NCBI RefSeq assembly: GCF_008000995.1
Contig: NZ_CP042828.1
Location: forward strand, 2,108,001 to 2,172,000
Length of the DNA stretch: 64,000 bases
Direction of reading: 5' to 3'
From: Ruania zhangjianzhongii
Lineage (GTDB): Bacteria > Actinomycetota > Actinomycetes > Actinomycetales > Beutenbergiaceae
Under the pieces are notes generated by a model. That model saw nothing but the letters and a program-made list of their open reading frames with translations, did no database searches and had not been told where the DNA came from. Below are positions 46,390-54,509 of the stretch, piece by piece (the stretch's first letter is position 1; each line of letters opens with the position of its first letter). Made by a program: the position numbers and the translations under genes.

Positions 46390-49300
46390 TCAGGTGGTGG
46401 ACGGTGCGTGCACCAGCTGCACCACCTGGTTGCCATGGCTGCGGGTGACGTACTGCGCCCGGCCCGGCACCATGGCGCGCGGCTTCACCTTGCCGATCAG
46501 CGCGCCCTCCTCCGGGTTCCCGGACAGGACCAGACCGGGGGCGGACAGATCGCGCAGCGTCTGCAGCACCGGCTCGAACATCGACCGGGAGGCACCACCG
46601 GAGCGGCGGGTGAGGATCAGGTGCAGGCCGACGTCACTGGCCTGCGCGAGCAGCGGCTGCAGGGCCGCGATCGGGTTGCCGGTCGTGGTGGCGACCAGGT
46701 CGTAGTCGTCCACCAGTACGTAGACCTCGGCACCACTCCACCAGGACCTGGCGCGGAGCTGCTGCGGGGTCACATCCGGTCCCGGCAGGCGGGTGCGCAG
46801 GTAGCTGGCAATGTCCTGGAGCTCGCCGGAGGCCTGGTCGGCGGTGGTGTAGTACCCGGCTAGGTAGTCCTCCGGGATCTCGGCCAGCAGCGCCCGCCGG
46901 TAGTCCACCACGAAGATCTGCGCCTCCTTCGGCGTCGCCAAGCGCTGCACCTCGCGGGCAATGCCACGCAGCAGCGATGACTTGCCCGAGGCGGAGTCGC
47001 CGTAGGCATACAGGTGGCTCTCCTTCGCCGGGTCCAGGCCGATCGGGGCCAATGCGGCCTCGTTGACGCCGAGCAGGATTCGCCGGGACATCCGGCCGGT
47101 GGCCTGCTCGCGGACCTGCTCCAGAGTGATCTCCTCGGGCAGCAGCCGCAGCTTCGGACCGGCAGGGCCCTTCCAGGCGGCATTGACCCGTTCGATCAGG
47201 TTCTCCACGCCGACGCCCAGGTTGTCCGGGTTGCCGTCGGAGTCCACCCGGGGGAGCGCGGTGAGCATATGGTGCCCGGACATCGTCAAACCGCGGCCGG
47301 GCTTGTCGCTGGGCACGTTCTTGGCGACATGCCGGTTGGTCTCGGAGTCCATCGGGTCGCCGAGGCGGAGCTCCAACTTGGTACCGAAGATGTCCCGGAC
47401 CGCGGTGCGGAAGTCCATCCACCGGCTGGTGGCAGCGATCAGGTGCAGCCCGAAGGTCAGCCCGCGGCCGACCAGCGCCTGGAGCTCCATCTCCATGTCG
47501 TCGAACTCGGCGCGGAGCGTCGGCCAGCCGTCGATGACCAGGAAGATGTCCCCGTAGCCGTCGTCGGCACGTCCCTCCCGGCGCCACCGCCGGTAGGTCT
47601 CGATCGAGTCGATGTTGTTGTCTTTGAAGTACTGTTCCCGGGCATTGACCAGGCCCAGCACCTCCGAGTACATCCGGCGGAGCACATCCGGCTCGTTCCG
47701 GGACGCGACACCGGCCACGTGCGCCATACCGGACAGCGGCGTGAACGTCCCGCCGCCGAAGTCCATCACGTAGAACTGCACTTCGGCCGGGGTGTGCGTG
47801 AGGGCGAGCCCGGTCACCACCGAGCGGGCCACGGTGCTCTTCCCGGACCGACCGGTGCCGACGATCGCCATGTGCCCACCGGCGCCGCCCAGGTCGATCC
47901 GCAGGGTTTCCCGGCGCTGCTCCAGCGGCCGGTCCACGATCGCGAGCGGAAAGCTGAGGGTGCCGGCCTCCCGCCACCGGGGCGAGATCAGCCCGAGCTG
48001 CGGGTCCTCGGTGAGGTCCCCGAACAGCTGGTCGAACGTGGGTGGCACATCCAGCGGCGGCAGCCAGACCTGGTGTGCGGGCAGGCCGTGCCCGTCCATC
48101 CGCTCGACGGCGATGTCGAAGGTGACCCGCTTCTCCTCGGGTTCGTTCGACACCGTCGGCTCCGGCTCGGCGACTGTGGGCGTCGCGGAGATCACCGGGG
48201 CTGCGGTGAAGGACTCCACCTTGATCTCGCTGACCTCGGTGGTGCTGCGGCGGGTACGCCTGCGCGCCTTCGGCGGAGCGGACACGTACGCGGCGCGGAA
48301 CTGGGTGAGGGTCTCGGCGTCCGCCTTGAGGATGCCGTGACCACCGCCGCCGGGAAGGTTGAAGGCATCGGGCACGCCGAGGACGGCGCGGGAGTCGGCG
48401 GCGGAGAAGGCCTTCAGACCGATCCGGTAGGACAGGTGGGACTCCAGCCCACGCAGCTTGCTCTCCTCGAGCCGCTGGGTGGCCAGCAGCAGGTGCATCT
48501 GTAGCGACCGGCCCAGCCGACCGATGGCGACGAACAGCTCGGTGAACTCCGGCTTGGCAGTGAGCAGCTCGGTGAACTCGTCCGCCACGATCAGCAGTGC
48601 AGGTAGGGGAGTGAGGTCCCCGCGGCCGCCCTTGCGTGCCTTCTCGTAGTCACCGACGTTGGCGAAGTTGCCGGCGTCGCGCAGCATCTCCTGGCGGCGC
48701 ACCATCTCACCGGTGATCGCGTCTTGCATGCGGTCGACGAGCGTGAGGTCGTCACCCAGGTTGGTGATCACTGCGGAGACATGCGGCATCTCCGCCATAC
48801 CGGCGAAGGTTGCACCACCCTTGAAGTCCACCAGCACGAAGTTCAGGTCCTCGCTGGAGTGGGTCATCCCCAGTGCCAGGACCAGGGTGCGCAGCACCTC
48901 GGACTTACCGGAGCCGGTGGCACCGATCATCAGCCCGTGCGGGCCCATTCCCTGCTGGGCGGACTCCTTGATGTCCAGGATCATCGGCTGGCCGTGCGAG
49001 GTCAGGCCGATCGGTACCCGGAGGCGGTCACGGGGCAACCGTGGCCGCCAGGCCACCTCGGGGTCGAAGTCGCGCACGTCCGGCAGACCGAGCAGGTCGG
49101 TCAGCTCAGCGGAGATCGCCTTCGCCGGCCCGCTCTCGCTGCTTTCGCCCTCATCCAACAGCGGCGTCAGCCGCCGGGCAGTGGCCTCCGCTTCGGTCAC
49201 GCTCATCGAGTCCGGTGTGGCCGGGTGCGCCGCATAGCCGAACCGCAGGATGCTCATCGTCGACTTGCCCTTGCCGTCCCGCTCCAGCAGCAGCCGTACC

Positions 49301-50355
49301 GCGTTCCGGTTGGTGAGCTCGTCCCAGCGTTGCGGCAGGTGCAGGACCGTGACGCCGTGGATTCCGTCATGGCTCATCGCCGGGTGCCCGGCCGGGATCT
49401 GGCCGCCATCCACCACCAGCAGCACGTGCGGACGGGGTGGGTCAGCCTTCGTGCCGAACCGCGGCCGGTCCGCCAGTCCTGAGGCCACCAGGCCCTCGAT
49501 GTCCGCCCAGGTCTCGCCGATCATCCGTGCCGAACCGACGGCGTCCCGCTCCCGGGACGAATGGGCGTGCGGCAACCACTTCACCCATTCCCAGGCCGGC
49601 AATGCCTCCGGGGCGGCGATCACGGCGATCTGCAGCTGGTCCACCGGGGCGAACGTCGCCACGTGGCACACCATCGCCCGGGCCAGGGCACGGGCGCGCA
49701 ACTCCGGCCCGGCGACCTCCACACAGGCAGTGCTGCGCAGGTCCAGGCCATGCGGCAGGTTCGGCTGCCGCTCATGCGCGCGGACGAAGCGATGTGCGGC
49801 GGATGCACTCACCGGGTCCACCTGCGCCAGCGGTGAGACCGGTGCCTCCTCGAGATCGAGCGCCAGAGGTTGGGTGGAGGTGCCGATCCGGGTCAGCATG
49901 AGGTCCCTGCGGTCCTGCGTGCGCTCCCACACCCGGCTGCCGTCCTCGGCGAGGAACGGAAGGGCACCGGGCTCGGGCAGCAACCACTCGGCGTACCGGC
50001 GTTGCCGTCGCGCTGCTACCCGGACCGAGTCCCGAGTCTCGGCGAGGTAGGCGAGGTACTCCCGACGAGTGTTGGTGACCTCGGTGGCGTGGCTGGAGCG
50101 TTGCCGCCAGATGTTCATCCCGACCATGGATAACGCCATGAACAAGAACATGCCGCCCATCAGGTACTTCTGCGGGCCGCTGCCCTGGGAGAGCGAGATG
50201 AAGGCGATCGAGCCCATCGAGCCCAGCATCGGCACGGCCATCATCAGGCTGTTCGAGGCGCCCTCGGGCTTGGGCAGGTCCGGTGGCGGCTGCAGGACCA
50301 CCTGTCCTGACGGCGCCGGTGTCGGCGCCTTCTGTCCTATCGACTGTGCTGTCAT
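46390..50355 (-). CDS. eccC: Type VII secretion FtsK/SpoIIIE ATPase EccC
   Basis: A 1321-residue EccC with two N-terminal membrane helices (about 36-56, 64-84), a degenerate linker domain and three FtsK/SpoIIIE ATPase domains with Walker A motifs GATGSGKS (about 477), GTGRSGKS (about 831) and GDSASGKS (about 1119). The first ATPase keeps a Walker B acidic pair (LLIVADEF, about 590); the second (LVIDGWPT) lacks it, as is common for substrate-binding ATPase domains. It is the motor and substrate receptor of the ESX machine, fused as EccCa-EccCb. The ATG at 50355 is chosen; a GTG six codons upstream is possible. It is alone on the minus strand between plus-strand genes, divergent from the first eccD-like gene. 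Confidence 0.95.
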   Translation of the reverse strand: MTAQSIGQKAPTPAPSGQVVLQPPPDLPKPEGASNSLMMAVPMLGSMGSIAFISLSQGSGPQKYLMGGMFLFMALSMVGMNIWRQRSSHATEVTNTRREYLAYLAETRDSVRVAARRQRRYAEWLLPEPGALPFLAEDGSRVWERTQDRRDLMLTRIGTSTQPLALDLEEAPVSPLAQVDPVSASAAHRFVRAHERQPNLPHGLDLRSTACVEVAGPELRARALARAMVCHVATFAPVDQLQIAVIAAPEALPAWEWVKWLPHAHSSRERDAVGSARMIGETWADIEGLVASGLADRPRFGTKADPPRPHVLLVVDGGQIPAGHPAMSHDGIHGVTVLHLPQRWDELTNRNAVRLLLERDGKGKSTMSILRFGYAAHPATPDSMSVTEAEATARRLTPLLDEGESSESGPAKAISAELTDLLGLPDVRDFDPEVAWRPRLPRDRLRVPIGLTSHGQPMILDIKESAQQGMGPHGLMIGATGSGKSEVLRTLVLALGMTHSSEDLNFVLVDFKGGATFAGMAEMPHVSAVITNLGDDLTLVDRMQDAITGEMVRRQEMLRDAGNFANVGDYEKARKGGRGDLTPLPALLIVADEFTELLTAKPEFTELFVAIGRLGRSLQMHLLLATQRLEESKLRGLESHLSYRIGLKAFSAADSRAVLGVPDAFNLPGGGGHGILKADAETLTQFRAAYVSAPPKARRRTRRSTTEVSEIKVESFTAAPVISATPTVAEPEPTVSNEPEEKRVTFDIAVERMDGHGLPAHQVWLPPLDVPPTFDQLFGDLTEDPQLGLISPRWREAGTLSFPLAIVDRPLEQRRETLRIDLGGAGGHMAIVGTGRSGKSTVARSVVTGLALTHTPAEVQFYVMDFGGGTFTPLSGMAHVAGVASRNEPDVLRRMYSEVLGLVNAREQYFKDNNIDSIETYRRWRREGRADDGYGDIFLVIDGWPTLRAEFDDMEMELQALVGRGLTFGLHLIAATSRWMDFRTAVRDIFGTKLELRLGDPMDSETNRHVAKNVPSDKPGRGLTMSGHHMLTALPRVDSDGNPDNLGVGVENLIERVNAAWKGPAGPKLRLLPEEITLEQVREQATGRMSRRILLGVNEAALAPIGLDPAKESHLYAYGDSASGKSSLLRGIAREVQRLATPKEAQIFVVDYRRALLAEIPEDYLAGYYTTADQASGELQDIASYLRTRLPGPDVTPQQLRARSWWSGAEVYVLVDDYDLVATTTGNPIAALQPLLAQASDVGLHLILTRRSGGASRSMFEPVLQTLRDLSAPGLVLSGNPEEGALIGKVKPRAMVPGRAQYVTRSHGNQVVQLVHAPSTT

Positions 50356-50460
50356 CCGAGGAGTAACCCCCACCTGTGCTCGGGCATGGCTGCCTGTCAT
50401 ACTATGACGGCGACGGAGCCGCTGGTAGCGGTGTGGACGACGGCCGGTTGGGGGTGAGGT

Positions 50461-51804
50461 ATGGCGGGGCCGACCGTGCACCTGGTGCTGGCCAGCACCT
50501 CGGGCCGAGAATCCCTCAGTGTCCCGGCGGACTCCACCGTGCGGGAGCTGCTCGGTGCCACCGGAATCGACGCCGGCCGGGTGGGGGTGGCCACCCTCGG
50601 CGGGGAACCACTCGACCTGGACAGCGCGATCGGCGTGGACACACCGTCCGGCACGTTGCTGTGGGTGCACGACCTGGACTTTGACTCGGTGGAGCGGGAG
50701 GCGGAACGGCGACTTCGGGCGCGTCGGGTCCGGACCGCGCCGGCGAGTCGGCAGGTGCTGGCCGCAGTCGCCGTCGGCGCCCTGGCGGTGGCAGGAGTGA
50801 TCGCCACTGTGGCCGGAGTCGTTGCCCACAACCTGGTGGCTGCGCTGGTGCTGGTCGCGGCCACCGTCGTGCTGCTCGTCCACCCCCGCACGCAGCGCGC
50901 CGTGCCCACGTTGATCCTCGCGCCGGTCCTCGGCGCCGCCGGTGGTTTTCTCGCCGTCGGGATGACCTCCATGGGGGTCCGAGCGCCGCTGGCGGTCGCG
51001 ATGCTCACCGGCGCCGCCGTGGCCTGCATCCAGCACGGTCTCGCCGCGAGGCTGCGCCTTCCAACTCGCACCCTGACGCCGGTGGTCGCGGTGTTCTGGT
51101 CAGTGGCAGCGCTGCTGGTAGCGGGTGGATTCCTGCTGGGCATGGCCCCGTTGACCGCGGCGTGCCTCATCCTCGCCACCGTGCCGCTGGTGCTGCGCGG
51201 CCTGGCCGCCTGGTCCTTGAGCGTTCCGGAAGAAGACCTGCTGGACATCCCGTACCTGATCCGTGAGGCGGAGTCGGTGCGCGCGATCACGCCACGCGCC
51301 CCACGCACTGTGGAGTGGGACGAGGTCATGACCAAGGTGCACACCGCTCGCCGCCGCAGCGATATCGGCGTGCTGCTGGCCTGCGCGGCGACACTGCTCA
51401 CCACACCGGCCGTGCTCAGCATGTCCGTGCCGCGCACGCTGGCCGGCTGGTGCGCCTTCGGCGCGGTGTGCGCGGTCACTGTGTTCCTCGGCCTGTACGC
51501 CCGGGCGGTGTGGCGACCGATGGTGAAGATCGCCACCCGAGTCACGGCGGCGCTGATGCTGCCGTTCCTGGCGTGGTACGCCCTGCAGGTGCTACAGCTG
51601 GGTGCCGTACTGCTGGCCATTGCCCTGTTGCTGCTCGGTGGGCTGTGCGTGGTGCTGGTGGTGCCGTTGGCGAAGGGCTGGCGGTCGGTGGCATGGTCCC
51701 GGGCGGGCGATATCCTCGGCGGCTTCTGCGTACTGGTGGTGCCAACGGCTTGCCTGCTGGCCTCCGGACTGATCGACGAGCTGGGACGGATGATGTCGCG
51801 ATGA
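50461..51804 (+). CDS. EccD-like type VII secretion membrane protein (first copy)
   Basis: A 447-residue protein. Residues 1-80 form a ubiquitin-like YukD domain (TVHLVLASTSGRESLSVPAD). About eleven transmembrane helices follow in two groups, split by a cytosolic loop (about 245-295, PEEDLLDIPYLIREAESVRA). This is the EccD layout. A second, diverged EccD lies at 54510, so the channel may use two different subunits. ATG follows GGGGGTGAG. ATGA overlap with the RDD-FHA gene. Confidence 0.85.
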   Translation: MAGPTVHLVLASTSGRESLSVPADSTVRELLGATGIDAGRVGVATLGGEPLDLDSAIGVDTPSGTLLWVHDLDFDSVEREAERRLRARRVRTAPASRQVLAAVAVGALAVAGVIATVAGVVAHNLVAALVLVAATVVLLVHPRTQRAVPTLILAPVLGAAGGFLAVGMTSMGVRAPLAVAMLTGAAVACIQHGLAARLRLPTRTLTPVVAVFWSVAALLVAGGFLLGMAPLTAACLILATVPLVLRGLAAWSLSVPEEDLLDIPYLIREAESVRAITPRAPRTVEWDEVMTKVHTARRRSDIGVLLACAATLLTTPAVLSMSVPRTLAGWCAFGAVCAVTVFLGLYARAVWRPMVKIATRVTAALMLPFLAWYALQVLQLGAVLLAIALLLLGGLCVVLVVPLAKGWRSVAWSRAGDILGGFCVLVVPTACLLASGLIDELGRMMSR

Positions 51805-53168
51805 CCGAGAACCCCCGGTACGCCGGAGCACTGGTACCCCGACGGCTGGCTGCCTACGGCATCGACCTGGCGACCGTGTTGGTCGTAGCGGCCGGCGGCT
51901 TTCTCCTCTCCGGTGAGTACATCCTGCCGGCCGTGCTCGCCGCTGAGGTGCTGATCGTGCAGGTGGCCTGGGAGGGACGCACCGGGTGCACCCTGGGGCA
52001 GCGGCTCCTCGGCCTGCGCACCGTGCAGCTCGGCGGAGTCCGGGCACCAGGCCTGCGCCGCGCACTGCTGCGCGGTCTGGTCCTGCTCGCCGGGCATCTG
52101 GTGCTCGTCGGGCAATTGGCGATGCTCGCCAGCTCCGCGTGGGACCACAGCGGACACCGCCAGGGGTGGCACGACAAGGCGACCGGGGTGCGGGTGATCG
52201 ACCTGAACCGCACGGGGGGTGCTTCCACCCGCAGCAAGTTCGCACCCTCCACCCAGCACCGCCCGGCAGAGCCTGCACTGGTCGGTGCCGGCGCACCGGC
52301 CGGAGCGGCGGCCGGTGCGGAATGGAGTGTGCCCCCGATGCCGGCAGGGTACGGACCGGAGGGTGCTGGCGTACCGGCTGCCCAGTACGCACCGGCTGCC
52401 CAGTACGCGCCGTCCGCCCAATATGCGCCGCAGCAGTACGCCCCGCAGGCGGGCCCACCCCAGGGCTACGCAGCTCAGCCTGGGATGGCCGGCCCACCGA
52501 CCGCCGTCGGGCCGGGTGCCGTGCCGCACCCGGCGGTGCAGCACGCCCCGGTGCCACCGCCCCCGCCCATTCCACCGCCGCCCGAGGAACTGCCGGAGGC
52601 CACCTCCGGTGGCACCGCCGCACTGGACTTCACCTACGCCGAACCGCCGGAGGGCTTCGCCGAGGCGGTGCGCACGGCCCGTGCGGAGCGCGAAGCCGAG
52701 GAAGAGGGCTCTGAGGTAGAGGCAGGCGCCGCTGAGGGTCTTCCGGCCGAAGACCCGAGTCATCGGGCGCCGAGTGCGGGCTCACCGGTCGATGACACCG
52801 TGGTGGACGAGACTCAGGTGCCCGCGTTGCGTGCGTTGCTGCTGGAGACCGGTGAGGCGATCGACGTGCTCGGCGGCGGCTACATCGGCCGCGCGCCACG
52901 CAGTCCGGACGACGACGGGGAAGCCCAGCTGGTTGCGGTGCCGGACCCCGAGCGGTCCCTGTCCCGCACCCACGCGCGGTTCGGGCTGGTCGGCGGCGAC
53001 CTCTGGCTCGAGGACCTGGGCTCGGCCAATGGCACTACGGTGCAACTGGCCGACGGACGCCAGGCGCACCTCACCGCGCATCAGCGGGTGGCACTGCCGG
53101 TGGGCACCGTGGTGTTGCTCGGCACTCGGCGGGTGACCGTGACCGAAGGCAACCACCACACCGGCTGA
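51801..53168 (+). CDS. RDD membrane domain fused to a C-terminal FHA domain
   Basis: A 455-residue fusion. Residues 8-130 are an RDD domain with three to four helices (PRRLAAYGIDLATVLVV, GCTLGQRLLGLRTVQLG, GWHDKATGVRVI). Residues 150-330 are a Pro/Ala/Gln linker with four AQYAP-type repeats (about 190-215). An FHA domain ends the protein (about 345-450; GGGYIGRAPRS, SRTHARFGL, LGSANGTTV) with intact phospho-contact residues. It could bring a phosphorylated protein to the membrane beside EccD. Coupled to the EccD-like gene. Confidence 0.88.
   Translation: MTENPRYAGALVPRRLAAYGIDLATVLVVAAGGFLLSGEYILPAVLAAEVLIVQVAWEGRTGCTLGQRLLGLRTVQLGGVRAPGLRRALLRGLVLLAGHLVLVGQLAMLASSAWDHSGHRQGWHDKATGVRVIDLNRTGGASTRSKFAPSTQHRPAEPALVGAGAPAGAAAGAEWSVPPMPAGYGPEGAGVPAAQYAPAAQYAPSAQYAPQQYAPQAGPPQGYAAQPGMAGPPTAVGPGAVPHPAVQHAPVPPPPPIPPPPEELPEATSGGTAALDFTYAEPPEGFAEAVRTARAEREAEEEGSEVEAGAAEGLPAEDPSHRAPSAGSPVDDTVVDETQVPALRALLLETGEAIDVLGGGYIGRAPRSPDDDGEAQLVAVPDPERSLSRTHARFGLVGGDLWLEDLGSANGTTVQLADGRQAHLTAHQRVALPVGTVVLLGTRRVTVTEGNHHTG
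52375..52448. repeat. In-gene tandem repeat encoding AQYAP units
   Basis: GCCCAGTACGCACCGGCT and variants repeat four times with a period of about 18 bases, encoding AQYAPAAQYAPSAQYAPQQYAP. Confidence 0.75.
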
Positions 53169-53251
53169 GGTGACTTCGCCCGGGTCGGGCTACAGCGCGG
53201 AGCATCCGGTCGCGGCGAAGGGATTCGGGTCGCGACCCGCAACGTTGCACC

Positions 53252-53415
53252 GTTGGCCGGTGGGCCGCCCGCAGCCGGCACCCTCCGCTCGCCGTTGGCC
53301 GGTGGGCCGCCCGCAGCCGGCACCCTCCGCTCGCCGTTGGCCCCCCGCCCGCAGCCGGCACCCTCCGCTCGCCGTCGGCCCCCCCTCTGCCGCCGCTCTC
53401 CGCTCACCCTCCGCC
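53252..53415. repeat. 42-bp minisatellite, about four copies
   Basis: Units begin at 53252, 53294, 53336 and 53374 with GTTGGCC or GTCGGCC and include GCCCGCAGCCGGCACCCTCC. The first two are identical over 42 bp; the third lost 4 bp, and the fourth is degenerate. Tandem without spacers, so not CRISPR. Confidence 0.9.
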
Positions 53416-53430
53416 GCTTGAGTACGAGTG

Positions 53431-53485
53431 TGCAGGCGGAGTACCGGAAAGTTGGTGCTCCACCTGCAAATCCGTCTGCAGACGG
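53431..53485. other. Adjacent imperfect hairpin and perfect palindrome
   Basis: TGCAGGCGGAG (53431-53441) pairs with CTCCACCTGCA (53458-53468) with one mismatch. Immediately after, CCGTCTGCAGACGG (53472-53485) is a perfect 14-bp palindrome. The first could terminate the RDD-FHA transcript; the second resembles a protein-binding site. Confidence 0.5.
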
Positions 53486-53492
53486 TCGTCTG

Positions 53493-53534
53493 TACGGGTA
53501 CGGGTGCGGGTGCGGGCACGGGTGCGGGCACGGC
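53493..53534. repeat. Hexanucleotide tract, seven units
   Basis: Successive hexamers TACGGG, TACGGG, TGCGGG, TGCGGG, CACGGG, TGCGGG, CACGGC. Pattern YRCGGG. Confidence 0.8.
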
Positions 53535-53583
53535 GCCCCCGGGTACGGCGCGGCTCAGGACACAGCACCGTCCGGACACAGAG

Positions 53584-53616
53584 CGAGGCCCCGAGGAGAT
53601 TCGCCTCGGGGCCTCG
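53584..53616 (-). terminator. Terminator of the WXG100 operon
   Basis: CGAGGCCCCGAGG (53584-53596) pairs perfectly with CCTCGGGGCCTCG (53604-53616) around a 7-base loop, 31 bases past the stop of the second WXG100 gene. Confidence 0.85.
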
Positions 53617-53646
53617 GCAACCTACGTGCGCTGCTGAATCAGCCGA

Positions 53647-53928
53647 TCAGCTGAAGCGCTGCGCGTTGCGGGTGTCAGCGCCCTGGAACTCTTCGCCGTC
53701 CCGACCGACCTGCGAACCGATCTCGGTCAGCAGCTGCTTCATCTCGGTGATGGCCTGGGTCCACTTGGCCTTCGCCTGCTGGTAGGACTCAGCTGCTGCA
53801 CCGGTCCAGTCGGCGCGGAGCGGGGCGAGTCGGCTGTCCATGTCGTTCAGCTGAGACTCGATCTTGTTGGCGCCGCCGATGATGTCAGCGCTCGCGGTCG
53901 CGATGCCGCCGAAGTTAGCCTTGAACAT
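53647..53928 (-). CDS. WXG100 (ESAT-6-like) protein, second of pair
   Basis: A 93-residue helical hairpin protein with the WXG motif W41-T-G43 (RADWTGAAAESYQ) between two amphipathic helices. These small proteins are secreted as dimers by type VII systems. A C-terminal secretion signal of the YxxxD type is not obvious; the tail reads VGRDGEEFQGADTRNAQRF. AGGGAGA precedes the ATG. It lies 26 bp after the first WXG100 gene, on the same strand. Confidence 0.94.
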   Translation of the reverse strand: MFKANFGGIATASADIIGGANKIESQLNDMDSRLAPLRADWTGAAAESYQQAKAKWTQAITEMKQLLTEIGSQVGRDGEEFQGADTRNAQRFS

Positions 53929-53954
53929 ATTCTCTAGTTCTCCCTATTCCTCGG

Positions 53955-54266
53955 TCAGCCCAGCCGGCCCTGAAGCCGGTTCATCGACGACGTCGACGCG
54001 TCATCAGTGGCCGTGTAGGTCTGCTGCGAGCTCGTCAGGTTCGCTTCGAACTCGTCCAGGCTCTGGGTGATCTTGCGAGCCTGCGCACGCCAGTTCTCCA
54101 TGAGGGACGCGAACGCGGTGGCGGAAGCACCCTGCCACTGCGAACCGATTCCGGCGAGCTTGCCCTCCAGCGTCTGAATTTCGCTGTTGAGTGTCTGCTT
54201 CGACTCCGCGACGATCTGTGCGCCGCGTGCGATAGCACCATCCGCGGCTGAGACTTCGTTTGCCAC
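53955..54266 (-). CDS. WXG100 (CFP-10-like) protein, first of pair
   Basis: A 103-residue WXG100 protein with W44-Q-G46 (GSQWQGASATAF). It probably forms a heterodimer with the following WXG100 protein. The GTG at 54266 is chosen because GGAGGTGACC sits directly upstream; an ATG four codons earlier (MEVTVANEV) is possible but would put the ribosome site inside the gene. The C-terminal segment SQQTYTATDDAST is the candidate export tail. Confidence 0.93.
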   Translation of the reverse strand: MANEVSAADGAIARGAQIVAESKQTLNSEIQTLEGKLAGIGSQWQGASATAFASLMENWRAQARKITQSLDEFEANLTSSQQTYTATDDASTSSMNRLQGRLG

Positions 54267-54404
54267 GGTCACCTCCATGATGTCGTGGGTGCCGTACAGG
54301 CCACCCTGCGTCGGGCCACAAATCGGGACCCCCTTCACCGGCGGGTTCCGGTGACAATTGATCACTCTAGGTGCACCCAGCGCTGAGGTCGATGGGGACT
54401 ACTC

Positions 54405-54435
54405 CCCGTAGGGTCGACTGTCGTCACCCGTAGGG
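54405..54435. promoter_or_regulatory. Paired CCCGTAGGG boxes, 22 bp apart
   Basis: CCCGTAGGG occurs at 54405-54413 and again at 54427-54435, exactly 22 bp apart, two helical turns. Each is nearly self-complementary, and outward bases (CTCC / GGAG) extend a larger inverted repeat (54402-54438). They lie upstream of TATACT and of the WXG100 start, fitting an operator for a dimeric regulator acting on both directions. Confidence 0.55.
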
Positions 54436-54467
54436 GAGGATCGCTACGCTGCGGTGGTGGTGATTCC

Positions 54468-54473
54468 TATACT
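54468..54473 (+). promoter_or_regulatory. -10 element for eccD-eccB-mycP
   Basis: TATACT, 36 bases ahead of the eccD ATG, with a ribosome site GGGGGAG in between. No good -35, consistent with activator dependence. Confidence 0.5.
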
Positions 54474-54509
54474 GAGCCAGCCGCATGTTGCCCGACCAGG
54501 GGGAGTGAG

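Larger units (their letters stand above)
53169..53646. other. Repeat-rich gap between convergent RDD-FHA and WXG100 genes
   Basis: No gene is credible in these 478 bases. It holds about four copies of a 42-bp unit (53252-53415), an 11-bp imperfect stem (53431-53468), a perfect 14-bp palindrome CCGTCTGCAGACGG (53472-53485), seven hexamer units (53493-53534), and the WXG100 terminator (53584-53616). Confidence 0.75.
54267..54509. promoter_or_regulatory. Divergent control region between WXG100 pair and eccD-eccB-mycP
   Basis: Contains a minus-strand TAGAGT (54364-54369) as possible -10 of the WXG100 operon, a leader dyad CACCGG-N6-CCGGTG (54336-54353), two CCCGTAGGG boxes and a plus-strand -10 TATACT (54468-54473). 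About 240 bases, all regulatory-looking. Confidence 0.6.

Noticed and set aside
50461-51804. EccE or another ESX component instead of a second EccD
   Set aside because: The ubiquitin-like head plus about eleven helices is the EccD layout; EccE has two helices and a cytosolic domain.
53252-53415. Possible CRISPR array
   Set aside because: Units are head-to-tail with no unique spacers and no cas genes in the window; it is a minisatellite.
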